Shown: positions 7,474 to 16,736 of the stretch, piece by piece
Position numbering within the stretch: position 1 is the first letter of the stretch
Layout of the letters: each line of letters begins with the position of its first letter
From: an uncultured Ruminococcus sp.
GTDB taxonomy: Bacteria > Bacillota > Clostridia > Lachnospirales > Lachnospiraceae
DNA: 64,000 bases
Direction: 5' to 3'
Assembly (NCBI GenBank): GCA_934359255.1
Contig: CAKRLG010000001.1
Location: forward strand, 124,001 to 188,000
Translations under genes and position numbers: made by a program
Notes under the pieces: model-generated
Databases searched by the model: none
Told to the model about the DNA's origin: nothing
What the model saw: the letters and a program-made list of their open reading frames with translations, nothing else

Positions 7474-8016
7474 ATGAAAAAATTTGTTTGTACTGTATGT
7501 GGATATGTTTACGAAGGAGAAACTGCACCGGAAGTCTGTCCAGTATGTAAAGCACCGGCCTCCAAGTTCAAAGAGCAGAGTGGAGAAAAAACCTGGGCTG
7601 CTGAACATGTTGTAGGCGTAGCAAAAGGTGTTCCGGAAGATATTCTGGCTGATCTGAGAGCAAACTTCGAAGGTGAATGTTCTGAAGTCGGTATGTATCT
7701 GGCTATGGCTCGTGTAGCTCACAGAGAAGGATATCCGGAAATCGGTCTGTACTGGGAAAAAGCCGCTTACGAAGAAGCTGAACATGCAGCAAAATTCGCT
7801 GAACTGCTGGGTGAAGTTGTAACTGACAGCACAAAGAAAAACCTGGAAATGCGTGTAGATGCTGAGCACGGTGCTACCGAAGGAAAATTCGATCTGGCTA
7901 AACGTGCAAAAGCAGCTGATCTGGATGCAATCCATGATACCGTTCATGAAATGGCAAAAGACGAAGCTAGACACGGAAAAGCATTCGAAGGTCTGCTGAA
8001 AAGATATTTCGGCTAA
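7474..8016 (+). CDS. Reverse rubrerythrin (NADH-linked peroxide reductase)
   Basis: 180-residue peroxide-scavenging protein of anaerobes with the domain order reversed from classical rubrerythrin. Residues 1-35 are a rubredoxin Fe(Cys)4 site ([11 protein letters not shown] and CPVCKAP); residues 50-180 are a ferritin-like four-helix domain whose di-iron ligands lie in [30 protein letters not shown] and [11 protein letters not shown]. In clostridia such proteins reduce hydrogen peroxide with electrons from NADH via a rubredoxin reductase. ATG 7474 is nine nt from AAAAGGAG; ATG 7468 is only three nt away. Well-separated promoter, PerR-type operator and strong terminator make it a single-gene unit. 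Confidence 0.93.
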   Translation: MKKFVCTVCGYVYEGETAPEVCPVCKAPASKFKEQSGEKTWAAEHVVGVAKGVPEDILADLRANFEGECSEVGMYLAMARVAHREGYPEIGLYWEKAAYEEAEHAAKFAELLGEVVTDSTKKNLEMRVDAEHGATEGKFDLAKRAKAADLDAIHDTVHEMAKDEARHGKAFEGLLKRYFG

Positions 8017-8049
8017 GATTTATCTGTAGATTTTATATCGGTATAAGCT

Positions 8050-8081
8050 ACCCGCGGTTGAACAGCTGTTCAACCGCGGGT
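8050..8081 (+). terminator. Palindromic terminator after reverse rubrerythrin
   Basis: A 32-nt perfect palindrome, ACCCGCGGTTGAACAG then its inverse, followed by a short T-rich stretch (ATTTTAT). Confidence 0.75.
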
Positions 8082-8249
8082 ATTTTATGCAGACAACCCC
8101 TTCTCAATTATGTTTACCAGATCACATTCTAAAAATTTTCTTAAACATTTCGGTTCTTTTCTCCTTTCACTGGCATCTTTTCCTCTTTTCCTGTATACTG
8201 AATGTTAACAACGATGGACGTGACATATTACTGTTTGGAGGTGTTGATC

Positions 8250-8786
8250 ATGAAAGACAATTTAGGTTATGTACATGTATATTGCGGAGATGGAAAGGGA
8301 AAAACTACTACTGCAATGGGACTTTGTACCCGCGCTGCAGGTTATGGATATAAGGTTCTGATCTATCAGTTTATGAAAAATAACAAAACCAGTGAACGGA
8401 AGATTCTGCAACAGATTCCGAATATCACTTTTGTTGATGGGCTAGAACAAGAAAAGTTCAGTTTCCAGATGACAATTTCCGAAAAAATGGAACGGAAAAC
8501 TTACTATGAAAAACAATTCCGCAAAATCACTGCAAAAGCGGCGGAAGAAAATTATGACTTGCTGTTTTTTGATGAACTGATCTATACGATCCGCGCGGGT
8601 CTTTTCGACGAGCAGATTCTGCTGGATTATCTGAAGAATGAGAAACCGGCACATCTGGAAGTTATTCTGACCGGTCAGCAGCCCAGCGAAGAGCTGGTGG
8701 CTCTTGCCGACTATGTTTCGGAGATTCGAAAGATCAAACATCCCTTTGATCAGGGTCTCCCCGCCCGTCCCGGAATTGAAAAATAA
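8250..8786 (+). CDS. cobO: Cob(I)yrinic acid a,c-diamide adenosyltransferase
   Basis: 178-residue CobA/CobO/BtuR-type ATP:corrinoid adenosyltransferase, which attaches the 5'-deoxyadenosyl ligand to cobalt. Walker A GDGKGKTTT at residues 13-21, acidic FFDELIY at about 108-114, and the C-terminal signature KHPFDQGLPARPGIE. Start ATG 8250 with TTGGAGG; the longer frame from 8202 lacks a ribosome site. It is isolated from other cobalamin genes, consistent with salvage, although the corrinoid-protein activator at 20.1-21.6 kb shows corrinoid enzymes are used. Followed 33 nt later by relQ, possibly in one transcript. Confidence 0.92.
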   Translation: MKDNLGYVHVYCGDGKGKTTTAMGLCTRAAGYGYKVLIYQFMKNNKTSERKILQQIPNITFVDGLEQEKFSFQMTISEKMERKTYYEKQFRKITAKAAEENYDLLFFDELIYTIRAGLFDEQILLDYLKNEKPAHLEVILTGQQPSEELVALADYVSEIRKIKHPFDQGLPARPGIEK

Positions 8787-8819
8787 ATAAAATAAATCAG
8801 AAAGTACAGAGAAAATTAT

Positions 8820-9497
8820 ATGGACGCATTAAAATATGTATCACAGATTCTTGACGATGCGGATTCCTGGGAAACCATGATGTTTCTCTATGATGCTGCC
8901 CTTCGCCAGATGTCCACAAAAATTGACATTTTGAATGAAGAATTTATTCACATTCATAATTACAATCCAATCGAACACGTGAAGTCCCGGATCAAAGAAC
9001 CGAAAAGTATCGTCAAGAAATTAAAACGCCAAGGTCACGAAGTGACTCTGGAGAATATGTTAAAGTATATCACCGATATCGCCGGTATTCGAATCATCTG
9101 TTCCTTTACCCAGGATATTTACCGGATCGCTGATATGCTGGCAAAACAGTCGGATCTGCGCGTTGTGGAACTTACCGACTATATCACCCACCCGAAAGTC
9201 AGCGGATACCGCAGCTACCACATGCTGGTGGCCGTCCCGGTACATCTGTCAGACCGTGTGGTGGATATCATCGTAGAAGTACAGATTCGAACCATCGCCC
9301 AGGACTTCTGGGCCAGCCTGGAGCATAAGATTTACTACAAGTTCGAGGGCAGCGCACCGGAATATATCAGCAAAGATCTCCGTGCCTGCGCGGAATTTGT
9401 AGCTGAACTGGATGATAAAATGCTTTCTCTGAACGAAGCTATCCAAAGCGAAGCACTTCGCAAAGCAGAGAAACCGGATTCAAAAAAAGAGGAGTAA
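8820..9497 (+). CDS. relQ: Small alarmone synthetase RelQ-type (GTP pyrophosphokinase)
   Basis: 225-residue single-domain (p)ppGpp synthetase without hydrolase or TGS/ACT domains. Synthetase motifs: RIKEPKSIVKKLKR, DIAGIRIICSF, GYRSYHMLV and the catalytic EVQIRTIAQDFWASLEHKI. The C-terminal helices (RACAEFVAELDDKMLSLNE) match those used for RelQ tetramerisation. The region before ATG 8820 has no good Shine-Dalgarno sequence, only a weak AGAG, so translation may be coupled to cobO or weak. The stop codon lies inside the terminator stem. Confidence 0.92.
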   Translation: MDALKYVSQILDDADSWETMMFLYDAALRQMSTKIDILNEEFIHIHNYNPIEHVKSRIKEPKSIVKKLKRQGHEVTLENMLKYITDIAGIRIICSFTQDIYRIADMLAKQSDLRVVELTDYITHPKVSGYRSYHMLVAVPVHLSDRVVDIIVEVQIRTIAQDFWASLEHKIYYKFEGSAPEYISKDLRACAEFVAELDDKMLSLNEAIQSEALRKAEKPDSKKEE

Positions 9498-9523
9498 CTG
9501 TTTTTCAACAGTTACTCCTCTTT
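9486..9523 (+). terminator. Terminator overlapping the relQ stop codon
   Basis: AAAGAGGAGTAACTG (9486-9500) pairs with CAGTTACTCCTCTTT (9509-9523). The TAA stop at 9495-9497 is within the left arm. Confidence 0.8.
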
Positions 9524-9848
9524 ACACAGGCAATAAACAAAAATTTTCCTTTAAAATGAGGAGTGCCCGGATACCTCTCGATACCCGGGCTATTATTATG
9601 AAAAAATTCTATGTGTAATGAACCCATTACAAACTTTTTGAGATGTTCCTTTCGGAACTGTATTTATCATATCAGTAGTTTATGAACATTTTATGAACAC
9701 AATATGAACTTATGGTTAATTTGCACAATTCATTTTAAGTTTTATTTTATTTTTATAACATTTTACACTGTTATTTCTTTTTCTCTTTTCCTGTTCTTAT
9801 ACCGATTCATCAAATTATTCTATTATTTCTTTTTATTTCTTTGACATC
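9524..9848. other. Non-coding AT-rich gap between convergent relQ and ypuA-like genes
   Basis: Holds an imperfect GC hairpin (GCCCGG...CCGGGC near 9567-9593) and a TGTAATG-4 nt-CATTACA inverted repeat at 9614-9631. The rest is AT-rich; no gene is visible. Confidence 0.5.
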
Positions 9849-10742
9849 TTAGCTAAAAATAGAATTCCAGATGTTTTTACACCAGCTTACAATCCTGTCA
9901 AAGAACCCTTTGACCTGTTCCTGGTTAATGTTCAGATCCAGACTCTCCAGCTTGTTATACAGATCTTGCGCCTGCTCTTTCAGGGAATCCACATCCAGAT
10001 CCAGGCTGCTGATCTTCTCCATCAGACTTACAATCTTCTGTTTATCCTCATCAGACAACTGAATATTCATCTCTTTTGCCGCATCGTCTACAACAGCTTC
10101 TATTTCTTCCGGATCAGACAGATCCTGAGATACAACGGCTTCTTTTACTGCACCTACCAGCTCCTCCGCCTGCTCTTTGTTCCCGATAGCTTCCCCCAGA
10201 TCACTGGTGGTTACCAGCTCTTCTGTAGCCGCGTCTGCATTCTCCGCCTTCAGGGTCTCGCCGGTCATGTTACTGTAAGCTTCCATTGCACCTACCAGCG
10301 CCGCTGTTCCGGAGATGTTAAACGGTCCTGCCACACGTACATCCGCATCGGTGACACCTGCAGTTGCCAGCGCATTCTGATACATACCTGTGGTACAGTA
10401 AGTGATATTGCTGGTTGTTACTTTAATTCCATTTCCTTTATCCTTTTTTTCAATGAGAACAGAAGAAAGTGCTCTGGTTCCGATCACGCTGGAATCCAGG
10501 TAAGAATCCAGATATTTGTGTTCATCGGCATTCGTTACAGTGATTACCTGATAGCTGCTCAGATCTGCTTCATTAATCTCCAACAGACCCAGTACTGTGG
10601 ATTTTTCTGTTTCATTCAGATCCGCTCCCAGCGCCAGATATGGTGCATCAATCTGATCTGCTTTTACACTCAGTGGTGACATCAGGCTTCCCATTACAGT
10701 TACTGTTGCCAACATTCCCGCCATTATTTTCTTTATCTTCAT
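9849..10742 (-). CDS. DUF1002 secreted protein (YpuA-like)
   Basis: 297 residues. A signal peptide (MKIKKIMAGMLATVTVMGS, cleavage expected near VKA-DQ at about 28-29) is followed by the DUF1002 domain found in B. subtilis YpuA, with conserved segments LGADLNETEK and ITYCTTGMYQNALATAGVTDADVRVAGP (about 113-140). The C-terminal third is acidic and helical, ending in WCKNIWNSIFS. Function is unknown; it would act outside the membrane. The start has GAGAGG upstream. Monocistronic, convergent with relQ. Confidence 0.85.
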   Translation of the reverse strand: MKIKKIMAGMLATVTVMGSLMSPLSVKADQIDAPYLALGADLNETEKSTVLGLLEINEADLSSYQVITVTNADEHKYLDSYLDSSVIGTRALSSVLIEKKDKGNGIKVTTSNITYCTTGMYQNALATAGVTDADVRVAGPFNISGTAALVGAMEAYSNMTGETLKAENADAATEELVTTSDLGEAIGNKEQAEELVGAVKEAVVSQDLSDPEEIEAVVDDAAKEMNIQLSDEDKQKIVSLMEKISSLDLDVDSLKEQAQDLYNKLESLDLNINQEQVKGFFDRIVSWCKNIWNSIFS

Positions 10743-11013
10743 CTTTATTACCTCTCTTTTTCTTTATATGCTTTCAGAATCTTTTCAGTCTTCTCCCCGA
10801 CTGATACTCCGTAGTATAACACATTTTCTTTCCCTGATGCAGATATTCATAAATCTTTTCCCGTTCATTCATAAAATCTTCACAACTTCAACACGATTTT
10901 CTCACAATTCCAGGATATACTATAACCATAAAATAATTAATAGAAATTATTTTATAACTTTTCTTTTTCATATGTCGATGAAAATCGACACTCCTTCCTT
11001 TAAAAATAAAACT

Positions 11014-11057
11014 AAAACGTGTTGACCGGAATTTCCTCATTCTGGTCAACACGTTTT
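11014..11057 (-). terminator. Terminator after ksgA (bidirectional type)
   Basis: AAAACGTGTTGACC (11014-11027) pairs with GGTCAACACGTTTT (11044-11057), with A/T runs on both outer sides. Confidence 0.85.
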
Positions 11058-11069
11058 TACGTTACTTTT

Positions 11070-11948
11070 TTATTTTGCACGACCCAATACATTTGCCAGT
11101 TTCGCAAATTCTTCCAAAGACAGTGCCTCTCCTCTCACCGATGGTGAAAATCCGCACTCTGCGATTGCAGCCTCTATCGTTTCTTTTTCAAAAGACAGCC
11201 CCTCATAATTCTTCAGACCGTTTGCCAGTGTCTTTCTTCTCTGATTAAAAGATGCCCGAATAATCTGAAATAACAGTTTTTCATCGTCTACCTGTACCGG
11301 TGTCTCGGCATGGCGGGTCAGACGAATCACCGCACTTCCCACTTTCGGTCTCGGCATAAAACAGTTCGGTGGAACATTGGCAACAATATAGGGCTTTGCA
11401 TAGTACTGTACTGCCAGAGATAATGCACCGTAATCTTTCGTTCCCGGTCCCACCTGCATACGATCCGCTACTTCTTTCTGTACCATGACAGTAATGGATT
11501 CTACAGGCACATGGCTTTCAAACAGTCCCATAATGATTGGTGTCGTAATATAATATGGAAGATTTGCGACCACTTTGATCGGGCGGCCTTCATTTTTCTC
11601 TTCTGCCAGCTTTGCAATATCCACTTTCAGGATATCTTCATTGATCACCGTTACATTGTCATAATCACTCAGCGTATCCTCCAGGATCGGGATCAGGCTT
11701 TTATCAATCTCCACCGCACATACCTCTCTGGCTGCGTATGCCAGATACTGTGTCATCGTTCCCATACCCGGTCCGATCTCCAGAACAAAATCGTCCTCTG
11801 TGATCTCCGCCGCACGGATAATTTTATCCAGCACATGCGGATCGATCAGAAAGTTCTGTCCGAACTTTTTCTGGAATGTAAAGCCGTATTTGTTCAACAC
11901 AGCAATGGTTGCCTGGGGATTGCCAAGATAAGGCTCTCTCTTACTCAT
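11070..11948 (-). CDS. rsmA: 16S rRNA dimethyladenosine transferase
   Basis: Dimethylates the two adjacent adenines of helix 45 of 16S rRNA in late 30S assembly (RsmA/KsgA). 292 residues. SAM-binding motif I EIGPGMGTMTQYL, acidic AVEID, and the catalytic NLPYYITTPI motif; the C-terminal half has the FMPRPKVGSAVIRL and RASFNQRRKTL segments of KsgA. ATG 11948 has AGGAAAGGA upstream; the frame continues to 11993 without a better start and would run into the preceding terminator. It follows the TPR/AAA gene on the same strand but is separated by a terminator. Confidence 0.95.
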   Translation of the reverse strand: MSKREPYLGNPQATIAVLNKYGFTFQKKFGQNFLIDPHVLDKIIRAAEITEDDFVLEIGPGMGTMTQYLAYAAREVCAVEIDKSLIPILEDTLSDYDNVTVINEDILKVDIAKLAEEKNEGRPIKVVANLPYYITTPIIMGLFESHVPVESITVMVQKEVADRMQVGPGTKDYGALSLAVQYYAKPYIVANVPPNCFMPRPKVGSAVIRLTRHAETPVQVDDEKLLFQIIRASFNQRRKTLANGLKNYEGLSFEKETIEAAIAECGFSPSVRGEALSLEEFAKLANVLGRAK

Positions 11949-11982
11949 AGTTTTTCCTTTCCTGTTGTTTTCCAAAACGTGT

Positions 11983-12013
11983 AAAAAGGGCATAGCTTTC
12001 TGTCGCCATGCCC
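11983..12013 (-). terminator. Terminator after the TPR/AAA gene
   Basis: On the minus strand GGGCATGGC...GCTATGCCC (12013 to 11988) is followed by five Ts (11987-11983). Confidence 0.7.
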
Positions 12014-12030
12014 CATGTTGTCATGCTCTT

Positions 12031-14862
12031 TTATAAATCAAAATCCTTTTCATAAAGAAGAATCCGACCGTCTGCATCTGTATGGCGTTTGGAAAGTTTT
12101 CTTCCCAGCTTTACGCCACTCGCCTTACGGATCGCACCGTCTACCATCTCTTTTACTTTTCCGATAGTAATCGGTTCGTCCTCTTTCTGGTTATCTCCGA
12201 TCATGGTATACAGAGCAAGCACACCCATCTCGTCCATGCGGAAACCATTTTCTCTCGCATACGTTCTTGCAAATGTTACCAGCTCGTCATTGGTAAATAC
12301 CGGAATGGAAATAACGGTTTCGAATTTTTCTGCAAATTTCGGATAATCTGCCAGCATCTTACGCATATTCGCTTTATCATCTTCAATCAGAAGAATCATA
12401 CTGTCTGTACGGAAATCCATCGCCTGAGAAAGTTTTTCGATCGTCTCCGGTGTCATGAAACTTGCTCTCTCGATCAGAAGAAAGCCTCCTGCCATCTTGC
12501 TGATAATCGTTGCCGGATCTTTTCTGTTCATATCCGATGCATCCAGATTTGCATACTTGACAGCTTTCAATCCCAGTTCTTTGCAGATTGCTTTTACAAG
12601 CCCTTCACTCAGTCTGGTTTTTCCTGTTCCATGACTTCCCATAATTGCGATATTTCCACGATGAGATGTTTTCTCACTGGCATGTTCATAAGCCCCGTGA
12701 ATTGCATCCAGAATCTGATCATCCATACCCGGCACTTTGGCAAAGTACGAAAACAGCTGTTTCTGTTCTGCCGTCAGACGTTCCGGTCTGGTATTGTTCA
12801 GGATCCTCTGGCGTTTTTCTTCAGGTGTCTCCCGCTCCAAAGTCATCTCACTGATATCCGGCTGTATCTCTGCTTCTTCCAGCATCTTATCGATATGGTT
12901 ACCTTCCGGTTCCTCTGTATCCGCTTCGGAAGCTTCTGTCACAACAGATTCCTCTGTGGTATTCTCTTCTGTAATCGGTTCTGTTTTTTCTCCAAAAGCA
13001 ATTTCTTCCTCAGATGCTGTCTCCGGTTCCAGATCCAGGCTTGCAGACTGTTCTGCTTCTTCCTGTTCCCGGAACTCATCCATACCGCTCAGAGCAGCTT
13101 TGAGTTCTTCTTCCAGATTAAATTCCTGTGTATCTCCCGGTGTCGCATGCCATGTATCCTGCTCTGTCACATCCGGAATCACTTTTGTCGCATCCAGATC
13201 TTCGGTTTCCGGTTCTGTTTTCTCCGTTTCTTCCGGATATTCCATCTCAATCACCGGTACTGCTTCTGATTCGGTAATATCTTCTTCTGTTCCCGGCTCT
13301 TCTGTCGATTCCGCCAAAGTTTCAGTTTCCGGTTCCACGGTTTCCGGTGCATCAGACGATGTTTCTTCTGCAAAATCCAGAGAAAATCCGGAAAGACTTG
13401 CTTCAAAAGCTGCCATCGCTTCATCCGCCGCATCCGTCAGAGTTTCTGCCGGCTCTTTTTCTTCCGTTACTGTCTCAGCCGCTCCCTCAACCCTTTCTTC
13501 CAGTACATCACCGGCTGCATCTACTGTTTCTTCTGCAACTACTTCTTCCGGTTCACCGATGATTTCTTCTGCTGTTACTTCCTCTGCAACCGGTTCATCC
13601 TCAGATTTTTCTGTGGCATCCCCGCCCGCCTCTTTCGCCAGAGAAGAAGAAGTTTCTGCAAATAACGCATCCAGATCTACTTCCTGAACACTGATGATTT
13701 CTTTATCCTCCGGTTTTTCCACCTTCGGTTTTTCTATCATTTCCAGTTCATCCATCTCGGTTCTGCTCACTCCGGCAACTCCGCTGTCCGCGGAGATGAT
13801 GCCTTCATTGACAGCTTCCGGCTCCAGATCCTGTACATGATAATCTTCTATATTTTCTTCTTGTGCTTCAGGTTCCTGCGGAACTTCTGCTCCTGCTGCT
13901 CTTCCCAATGCCTCAAAAGCATCTACTGCCTTGGTACGGTTAAAACCGGAAAGAATCTCCTGAAAACTTCTGGAAAGGCGTTCCTGCAGTTTTTCGGTAT
14001 CGATATGCGGAATCTCTGTTTCCGTTTTCACCGGTTCTTCCTCTGTCACCGGAGTTTCTTCCGCAATTGTTCCTGCAGTTTCCTGCAGACTCTCTGCGGT
14101 TGCAGCCGCCTCTTCCTGCACCTGCTCTTTTTCTTCTTCCACTTTCTGAAGACCCGCCATTGCAGCTGCTGACACGCCAGGCAGAATTGTATTTTTCACT
14201 TCTTCTGTCAATTTCGGTTCTGCTGTCGCTTTTGCTTCAGCCTTTCCCGCCGCTTTCGCTTTTTCATATTTTTCTTTCTGTGAGGGTGACAGTGGAGTGT
14301 ATGTCATCTTAAGTTCCATCGCTTTGGTTACATATTTGCCTTCACCGAACCACAGAACCAGGTCGTCACAGGTTTCAACACATTTCTTTTTCTCTCCTGC
14401 TTTTTTATACAATTTTGCCAGTTCATATACCCAGCGTTCTGTATATTCCCGCTCTTTATACTCCTCCAGAACTGCAATCTGATTTTCCAGAGGCGCTTTC
14501 TGAGCTTTGTAAATCTTATATTTCAGAATATATTTGGAAGTATCGTTGGAAGCGGTTTCCAGATATTCGTTATAATATTTTACAGCATCATCATATAACC
14601 CCATCTTCAAAGCCAGTTCCACCTGACGGTACAGAATCATCTTACCGATGGATGAACGTTTATGCGCCAGCTGCAGCATCTGCATACTTTTTTCCAGTTC
14701 ACCATTCACTTCGTAGATATCTGCTACCATACACAAGGTCCGCACACTCTTCACTCTACGCCAGTCGATAGAATCCGCTACCGTAAGAGCCCCCTCATAA
14801 TCCTGTGCATCCACAAGTCTGTTGATTTCCTCCAATTTCAAATGGTATTCTGTCTTATCCAC
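12031..14862 (-). CDS. TPR - acidic linker - AAA ATPase-like protein of unknown function
   Basis: 943 residues with three parts. Residues 1-200 are helical repeats like TPR (ALTVADSIDW, DIYEVNGELEKSMQML, YDDAVKYYNEYLE). Residues 210-720 are an extremely Glu/Ala/Thr/Pro-rich, low-complexity acidic linker. Residues 736-943 are an AAA-type domain with Walker A GSHGTGKT at about 742-749, a degenerate Walker B (GGFLLIERA, no DE pair), a SMILLIEDD strand and a helical lid. The ATPase part recalls SpoVK/CbbX-type domains but a specific family is not claimed. GTG 14862 with AGAGGTGA six nt upstream was preferred to TTG 14889. No signal or membrane segment, so cytoplasmic. Function not known. Confidence 0.75.
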   Translation of the reverse strand: MDKTEYHLKLEEINRLVDAQDYEGALTVADSIDWRRVKSVRTLCMVADIYEVNGELEKSMQMLQLAHKRSSIGKMILYRQVELALKMGLYDDAVKYYNEYLETASNDTSKYILKYKIYKAQKAPLENQIAVLEEYKEREYTERWVYELAKLYKKAGEKKKCVETCDDLVLWFGEGKYVTKAMELKMTYTPLSPSQKEKYEKAKAAGKAEAKATAEPKLTEEVKNTILPGVSAAAMAGLQKVEEEKEQVQEEAAATAESLQETAGTIAEETPVTEEEPVKTETEIPHIDTEKLQERLSRSFQEILSGFNRTKAVDAFEALGRAAGAEVPQEPEAQEENIEDYHVQDLEPEAVNEGIISADSGVAGVSRTEMDELEMIEKPKVEKPEDKEIISVQEVDLDALFAETSSSLAKEAGGDATEKSEDEPVAEEVTAEEIIGEPEEVVAEETVDAAGDVLEERVEGAAETVTEEKEPAETLTDAADEAMAAFEASLSGFSLDFAEETSSDAPETVEPETETLAESTEEPGTEEDITESEAVPVIEMEYPEETEKTEPETEDLDATKVIPDVTEQDTWHATPGDTQEFNLEEELKAALSGMDEFREQEEAEQSASLDLEPETASEEEIAFGEKTEPITEENTTEESVVTEASEADTEEPEGNHIDKMLEEAEIQPDISEMTLERETPEEKRQRILNNTRPERLTAEQKQLFSYFAKVPGMDDQILDAIHGAYEHASEKTSHRGNIAIMGSHGTGKTRLSEGLVKAICKELGLKAVKYANLDASDMNRKDPATIISKMAGGFLLIERASFMTPETIEKLSQAMDFRTDSMILLIEDDKANMRKMLADYPKFAEKFETVISIPVFTNDELVTFARTYARENGFRMDEMGVLALYTMIGDNQKEDEPITIGKVKEMVDGAIRKASGVKLGRKLSKRHTDADGRILLYEKDFDL

Positions 14863-14892
14863 TGTACTCACCTCTGCTTTTTCTATCAAATT

Positions 14893-15042
14893 TATAACTG
14901 CCTGATACTTTCACAGTTATCTGTTTTCAGTTGTTTCTACTCGTAACTGTAAAATACTGAACAGTTACCCATAATTGCTCTAAGTGTACCATACTGCCTG
15001 TTTCTTGTCAAAATATAACTGTCCTCTGACCGAGACAGTTAT
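14893..15042. repeat. Degenerate copies of the 142-bp element's ends
   Basis: ATAACTGCCTGATACTTTCACAG (about 14894-14916) and CGTAACTG..ATACTGAACAGTTAC (about 14940-14968) are inverted copies of one end of the element at 15065, separated by about 23 nt. A further hairpin, ATAACTGTC (15015-15023) with GACAGTTAT (15034-15042), follows. No matching flanking duplications are visible, so these look like eroded or rearranged remnants. Confidence 0.55.
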
Positions 15043-15064
15043 TGATAAAATGATATGTATGAAC

Positions 15065-15206
15065 GTAACTATTCAGCAGCCACTGTCCCGCGAGGTGTTT
15101 TGACATGAATATGTCAAAATCCCGAGACATACAAGCCAAAATGCCATCACCGAAGGTAATTTTTTATGCATTTTGGCTCGTAACTGTGAAGGTACTGAAC
15201 AGTTAC
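15065..15206 (+). mobile_element. 142-bp MITE, copy A, with 8-bp target duplication
   Basis: Ends GTAACTATTCAG and CTGAACAGTTAC are inverted repeats (11 of 12). The element is flanked by GTATGAAC on both sides (15057-15064 and 15207-15214), a perfect 8-bp duplication. It contains internal hairpins TTTTGACAT-GA-ATATGTCAAAA and around CACCGAAGGT. It has no coding capacity. About 85 percent identical by eye to copy B at 19950 in opposite orientation, and exactly the same length. Confidence 0.85.
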
Positions 15207-15288
15207 GTATGAACAAACAAAGGGATGCCGCCCTCCGACAACACCCCTCTTATGTATACGGGAGTCAGTCCCCCTTTTTGTTCTTCTG

Positions 15289-16584
15289 TCACCCGATTCT
15301 CAGTTTGAACTTCTGAATTTCTTTTTCACTGGTCACACGCTCAATCTCTGCGCCCAGACTCTTCAGTTTTCCTTCAAAATCCTCATATCCACGCTGGATG
15401 TATACGATATCATCCACAATTGTAATACCCTCTGCAGCCAGTCCGGCAATTACCAGTGCCGCGCCTGCACGAAGATCCGGTGCACTGACTCTTGCGCCTG
15501 TCAGTTTGTCCACACCATCAATGATCGCTGTGTTACCTTCTACTTTTACGCAGGCACCCATACGGGTCAGTTCGTCCGCATATTTGAAACGATTTTCAAA
15601 AATGCTTTCTGTAACAATGCTGGTTCCTGTTGCCAGAGCCAGTGTTACTGCGATCTGTGGCTGCATATCCGTAGGATATCCCGGGTACGGCAAAGTCTTT
15701 ACATGCGTTCTGCGCAGTTTCTTTGCAGAGATCACGCGTACCGCATCATCAAATTCTTCCACTTCGCATCCGATTTCTTCTAATTTAGCTGTAATCGCTT
15801 CCAGATGTTTCGGGATCACATTTTTAATCAGAATATCGCCACGTGTTGCCGCTGCAGCAAACATATAGGTTCCTGCCTCGATCATATCCGGCACGATAGA
15901 ATAGGTTGTGCTGTGCAGCGTCTCCACACCACGAATACGGATCACATCCGTACCGGCACCTTTGATATTGGCACCCATGCTGTTCAGGAAGTTTGCTGTA
16001 TCTACAACGTGTGGCTCTTTTGCCGCATTTTCAATAATAGTATTTCCTTTTGCCATGGAAGCTGCCATCATAATATTAATGGTTGCACCTACCGATACAG
16101 TATCCATGAAAATATGGGTTCCATGAAGTCCGTCCGGTGCAGATGCCATGATGGCACCGTATTTGATATCGACAGTTGCACCCAGTGCACGGAAGCCTTT
16201 CAGATGCAGGTCAATCGGGCGGCTTCCGATGTTACAGCCACCCGGCAAAGGTACTTCGGCTTTTTTATATTTTCCGAGAAGTGCACCCAACAGATAATAG
16301 GATGCACGGATTTTCTTGATATATTCGTAATCTACACTGATATCACCGATAGTGGAACCGTTGATCACTGCAGTGTGACGGTCTACCCGCTCCACTTTTG
16401 CTCCGATTTCTCCGATGGCCTCTAAAAGTACATTTATATCATTGACATCCGGAAGGTTTTCCAGCCGGACGGTATCATCTGTCATAATAGCGGCTGCAAG
16501 AATCGCAAGTGCTGCATTCTTCGCTCCGCCAATCTCTACTTCACCAACTAACGGGTTTCCACCCTTAATAATATACTGATCCAT
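15289..16584 (-). CDS. murA: UDP-N-acetylglucosamine 1-carboxyvinyltransferase
   Basis: First committed step of peptidoglycan synthesis: transfers enolpyruvate from PEP to UDP-GlcNAc. 431 residues, full length for the family. Lys22 in GGAKNAAL and the catalytic, fosfomycin-target Cys117 in PGGCNIGSRPIDLH are present; the C-terminal part has PYPGYPTDMQPQ and YEDFEGKL. The start at 16584 has a GAGGTG ribosome site. Low-GC Gram-positives often have two MurA paralogues, and which one this is cannot be decided here. No neighbouring cell-wall genes; the 425-nt gap downstream is filled by repeats. Confidence 0.95.
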   Translation of the reverse strand: MDQYIIKGGNPLVGEVEIGGAKNAALAILAAAIMTDDTVRLENLPDVNDINVLLEAIGEIGAKVERVDRHTAVINGSTIGDISVDYEYIKKIRASYYLLGALLGKYKKAEVPLPGGCNIGSRPIDLHLKGFRALGATVDIKYGAIMASAPDGLHGTHIFMDTVSVGATINIMMAASMAKGNTIIENAAKEPHVVDTANFLNSMGANIKGAGTDVIRIRGVETLHSTTYSIVPDMIEAGTYMFAAAATRGDILIKNVIPKHLEAITAKLEEIGCEVEEFDDAVRVISAKKLRRTHVKTLPYPGYPTDMQPQIAVTLALATGTSIVTESIFENRFKYADELTRMGACVKVEGNTAIIDGVDKLTGARVSAPDLRAGAALVIAGLAAEGITIVDDIVYIQRGYEDFEGKLKSLGAEIERVTSEKEIQKFKLRIG

Positions 16585-16736
16585 AGTTCACCTCTATGTT
16601 TTATTCAGCCCAATACAAGTCCCGATAAGCCCTCTCATTCATTTTTATGTTATAACAAATCAAAGTCTTTGTAAATAAATTTTAAAGATTTCTTATCTTT
16701 TTGTTCATATTGTCCACTGAATTTTTCCAAATACTT

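Noticed and set aside
12737..13687. Long plus-strand frame, 316 residues, extremely Ser-rich
   Set aside because: It is the complement of the Glu/Ala/Thr-rich linker codons of the TPR/AAA gene (GAA/GAG read as TTC/CTC and TCT). No ribosome site and the composition is an artefact.
15805..16425. Plus-strand frame of 206 residues within murA
   Set aside because: Shadow of murA, which is complete with its catalytic Cys on the other strand.
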